DNA from: a bacterium | Lineage (GTDB): Bacteria; Patescibacteriota; Microgenomatia; Levybacterales; UBA12049 | Reading direction: 5' to 3' | DNA: 7,188 nucleotides | Assembly: GCA_021820025.1 (NCBI GenBank) | Contig: JAKAEF010000052.1 | Location: forward strand, 1 to 7,188 | In this document: positions 6,432 to 7,188 of the stretch, in pieces | Numbering within the stretch: position 1 is the first letter of the stretch | How the letters are laid out: each line of letters starts with the position of its first letter | The notes under the pieces: model-generated | The model's database searches: none | What the model was told of the DNA's origin: nothing | The model's input: only the letters and a program-made list of their open reading frames with translations | Position numbers and translations under genes: made by a program

Positions 6432-6458
6432 ATAATAATAAAAGATAGGGTGAGTCAA
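6432..6458 (-). promoter_or_regulatory. candidate promoter (TTGACT-15-TATTAT) before the small membrane gene
   Basis: In the 53 bases between the regulator stop and the ATG at 6425 the minus strand carries TTGACT (6458-6453, five of six to the -35 consensus), a 15-base spacer, and TATTAT (6437-6432, five of six to the -10 consensus). The -10 ends 6 bases before the ATG, the same spacing as at tatD, again without a Shine-Dalgarno. The 15-base spacer is short, and the TAT/ATT run makes a chance -10 likely. An alternative TATTTT at an 18-base spacing would place the transcription start inside the gene. Confidence 0.35.
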
Positions 6459-6478
6459 CTGAGAGTGTTTGTGAATCA

Positions 6479-7188
6479 CTAGACAAGAATTTTAGTTAAA
6501 AGTTGGGGGTTTAATTGATATACTTTATCTTTAGAAATAATGAGTTTAATATTTGCATATTGAGAAACTTTTTTATTGACAATAAGTACTGTATCATAAA
6601 CTTTTCTCCAATTGTTTTCTAACTCATGTTCTCCAAATTTTTCTAATAATTCATCTGTTTCCCAATGCTTTTTAGGAGCAGAAAAAAGTGAGACACAAAG
6701 AGTATATTGATTAGTTGCATAAGGAATTGCTATTTCAATATCGTCTATATAAATAGTACTGCTTGCCTTATTAAAGCTAATTTTTTTTATCTCTTCCTCC
6801 TTTAATCTATTTTCTCGTAAGTATTTATTTAAATATCTTCTGATAACCCAAAGTGCAAAAGTTGCAAAAACAACAGTAATAATAAAACCATAAATTAATT
6901 TAGATATTACGTAATTGACTAAAATATTATCAATAAAACTTATTGATTTTCCAACAACTAACACGCCAACAATATCATTATTGGAATCAGTGAGTGGAGT
7001 AGCATACACGATAAACTTTTCATGAGTTTTATTATCCTGAATTTGTTGGAAACCTGGGTTGTCAATTGCACTTCCTACATAACTGCTGTCAATAAAATTA
7101 GGAATTCTATCAATACTATTACTATTATTGCTTTTTGCCAAAATTTTATTATATTGATCAACAACCTGGTATGCTACATCGTAATTTA
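6479..7188 (-). CDS. membrane sensor-regulator: Cache-like domain, transmembrane helix, OmpR-like winged helix; 5' truncated
   Basis: The open frame enters from the right edge; 235 residues are visible up to TAG (6481-6479). A TTG at 7141 could be taken as a start, but the frame and the domain continue to the edge ('YQVVDQYNKILAKS', 6-19), so the true start is outside. Visible parts, numbered from the edge, are: residues 1-82, the end of a Cache/PAS-like extracytoplasmic sensor, with 'VGSAIDNPGF' (37-46) and the strand pair 'YATPLTD...DIVGVLVVGKSI' (61-82) typical of such domains; a helix at 97-115; a charged juxtamembrane linker (116-135); and a domain at 144-227 whose order (IYIDDIEIAIP strands, helix with 'YTLCVSLF', 'ETDELLEKFGE', 'WRKVYDTVLIVNKKV', then a beta hairpin ending 'YQLNP') resembles an OmpR/PhoB winged helix. 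This predicts a one-component regulator reading an external ligand and binding DNA from the membrane. No kinase or receiver domain is visible. The winged-helix call is by pattern only. Confidence 0.65.
   Translation of the reverse strand, partial: NYDVAYQVVDQYNKILAKSNNSNSIDRIPNFIDSSYVGSAIDNPGFQQIQDNKTHEKFIVYATPLTDSNNDIVGVLVVGKSISFIDNILVNYVISKLIYGFIITVVFATFALWVIRRYLNKYLRENRLKEEEIKKISFNKASSTIYIDDIEIAIPYATNQYTLCVSLFSAPKKHWETDELLEKFGEHELENNWRKVYDTVLIVNKKVSQYANIKLIISKDKVYQLNPQLLTKILV

Noticed and set aside
6429..6446. TAT/ATT trinucleotide run as a functional microsatellite
   Set aside because: It is only about three or four imperfect units, as expected in AT-rich spacer DNA.
1..7188. CRISPR array, tRNA or rRNA gene, insertion sequence, or prophage attachment site
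   Set aside because: I saw no spaced direct repeats, cloverleaf-like segment, rRNA-like stretch, transposase motif or terminal inverted repeats; the window is almost completely filled by coding sequence.

Overview
The window is AT-rich and gene-dense. It carries a block of minus-strand genes that overlap or lie within a few bases of one another, plus the 3' end of one plus-strand gene at the left edge. The style suggests a Candidate Phyla Radiation bacterium, most likely of the Microgenomates (OP11) type: short spacers, many 4-29 base overlaps, almost no Shine-Dalgarno signals, small membrane proteins of unknown family, and glycosyltransferases with lineage-specific motif variants. This placement is inferred from gene style, not from a marker gene. 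TGA serves as an ordinary stop (it ends the TatD and GT2 genes), so a TGA-recoding lineage such as SR1/Absconditabacteria or Gracilibacteria is unlikely.

Layout, reading the minus strand in transcription order (right to left). First comes a 5'-truncated membrane protein (7188-6479) with a Cache-like extracytoplasmic sensor region, one visible transmembrane helix and a C-terminal OmpR-like winged-helix domain. It is followed by a tiny single-helix membrane protein (6425-6234). Then six genes run almost without spacing: a TatD-family metal-dependent hydrolase (6219-5413), a membrane GT2 glycosyltransferase (5416-3923), a GT39/PMT-like lipid-dependent glycosyltransferase (3926-2451), a small three-helix membrane protein (2479-2114), a MraY/WecA-type phosphoglycosyl transferase relative (2110-1055), and a UbiA-family prenyltransferase of the decaprenyl-phosphate phosphoribosyltransferase type (1062-118). 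The left edge (1-114, plus strand) holds the C-terminus of a bacterial SH3-domain protein, which converges on the UbiA gene with a 3-base gap.

Functionally, the five membrane genes from GT2 to UbiA look like one operon for lipid-linked glycan work. UbiA and the MraY-like protein would load a phosphoribosyl or sugar-phosphate group onto a polyprenyl phosphate. The GT39 protein would use a lipid-linked sugar on the outer face. GT2 would use a nucleotide sugar on the inner face. TatD is probably a housekeeping passenger.

The points most worth a second look are the altered catalytic motifs of the MraY-like protein, the Cache-TM-winged-helix architecture, two promoter-like -10 boxes that each end exactly 6 bases before an ATG (suggesting leaderless transcripts), and the two unrecognised small membrane proteins.
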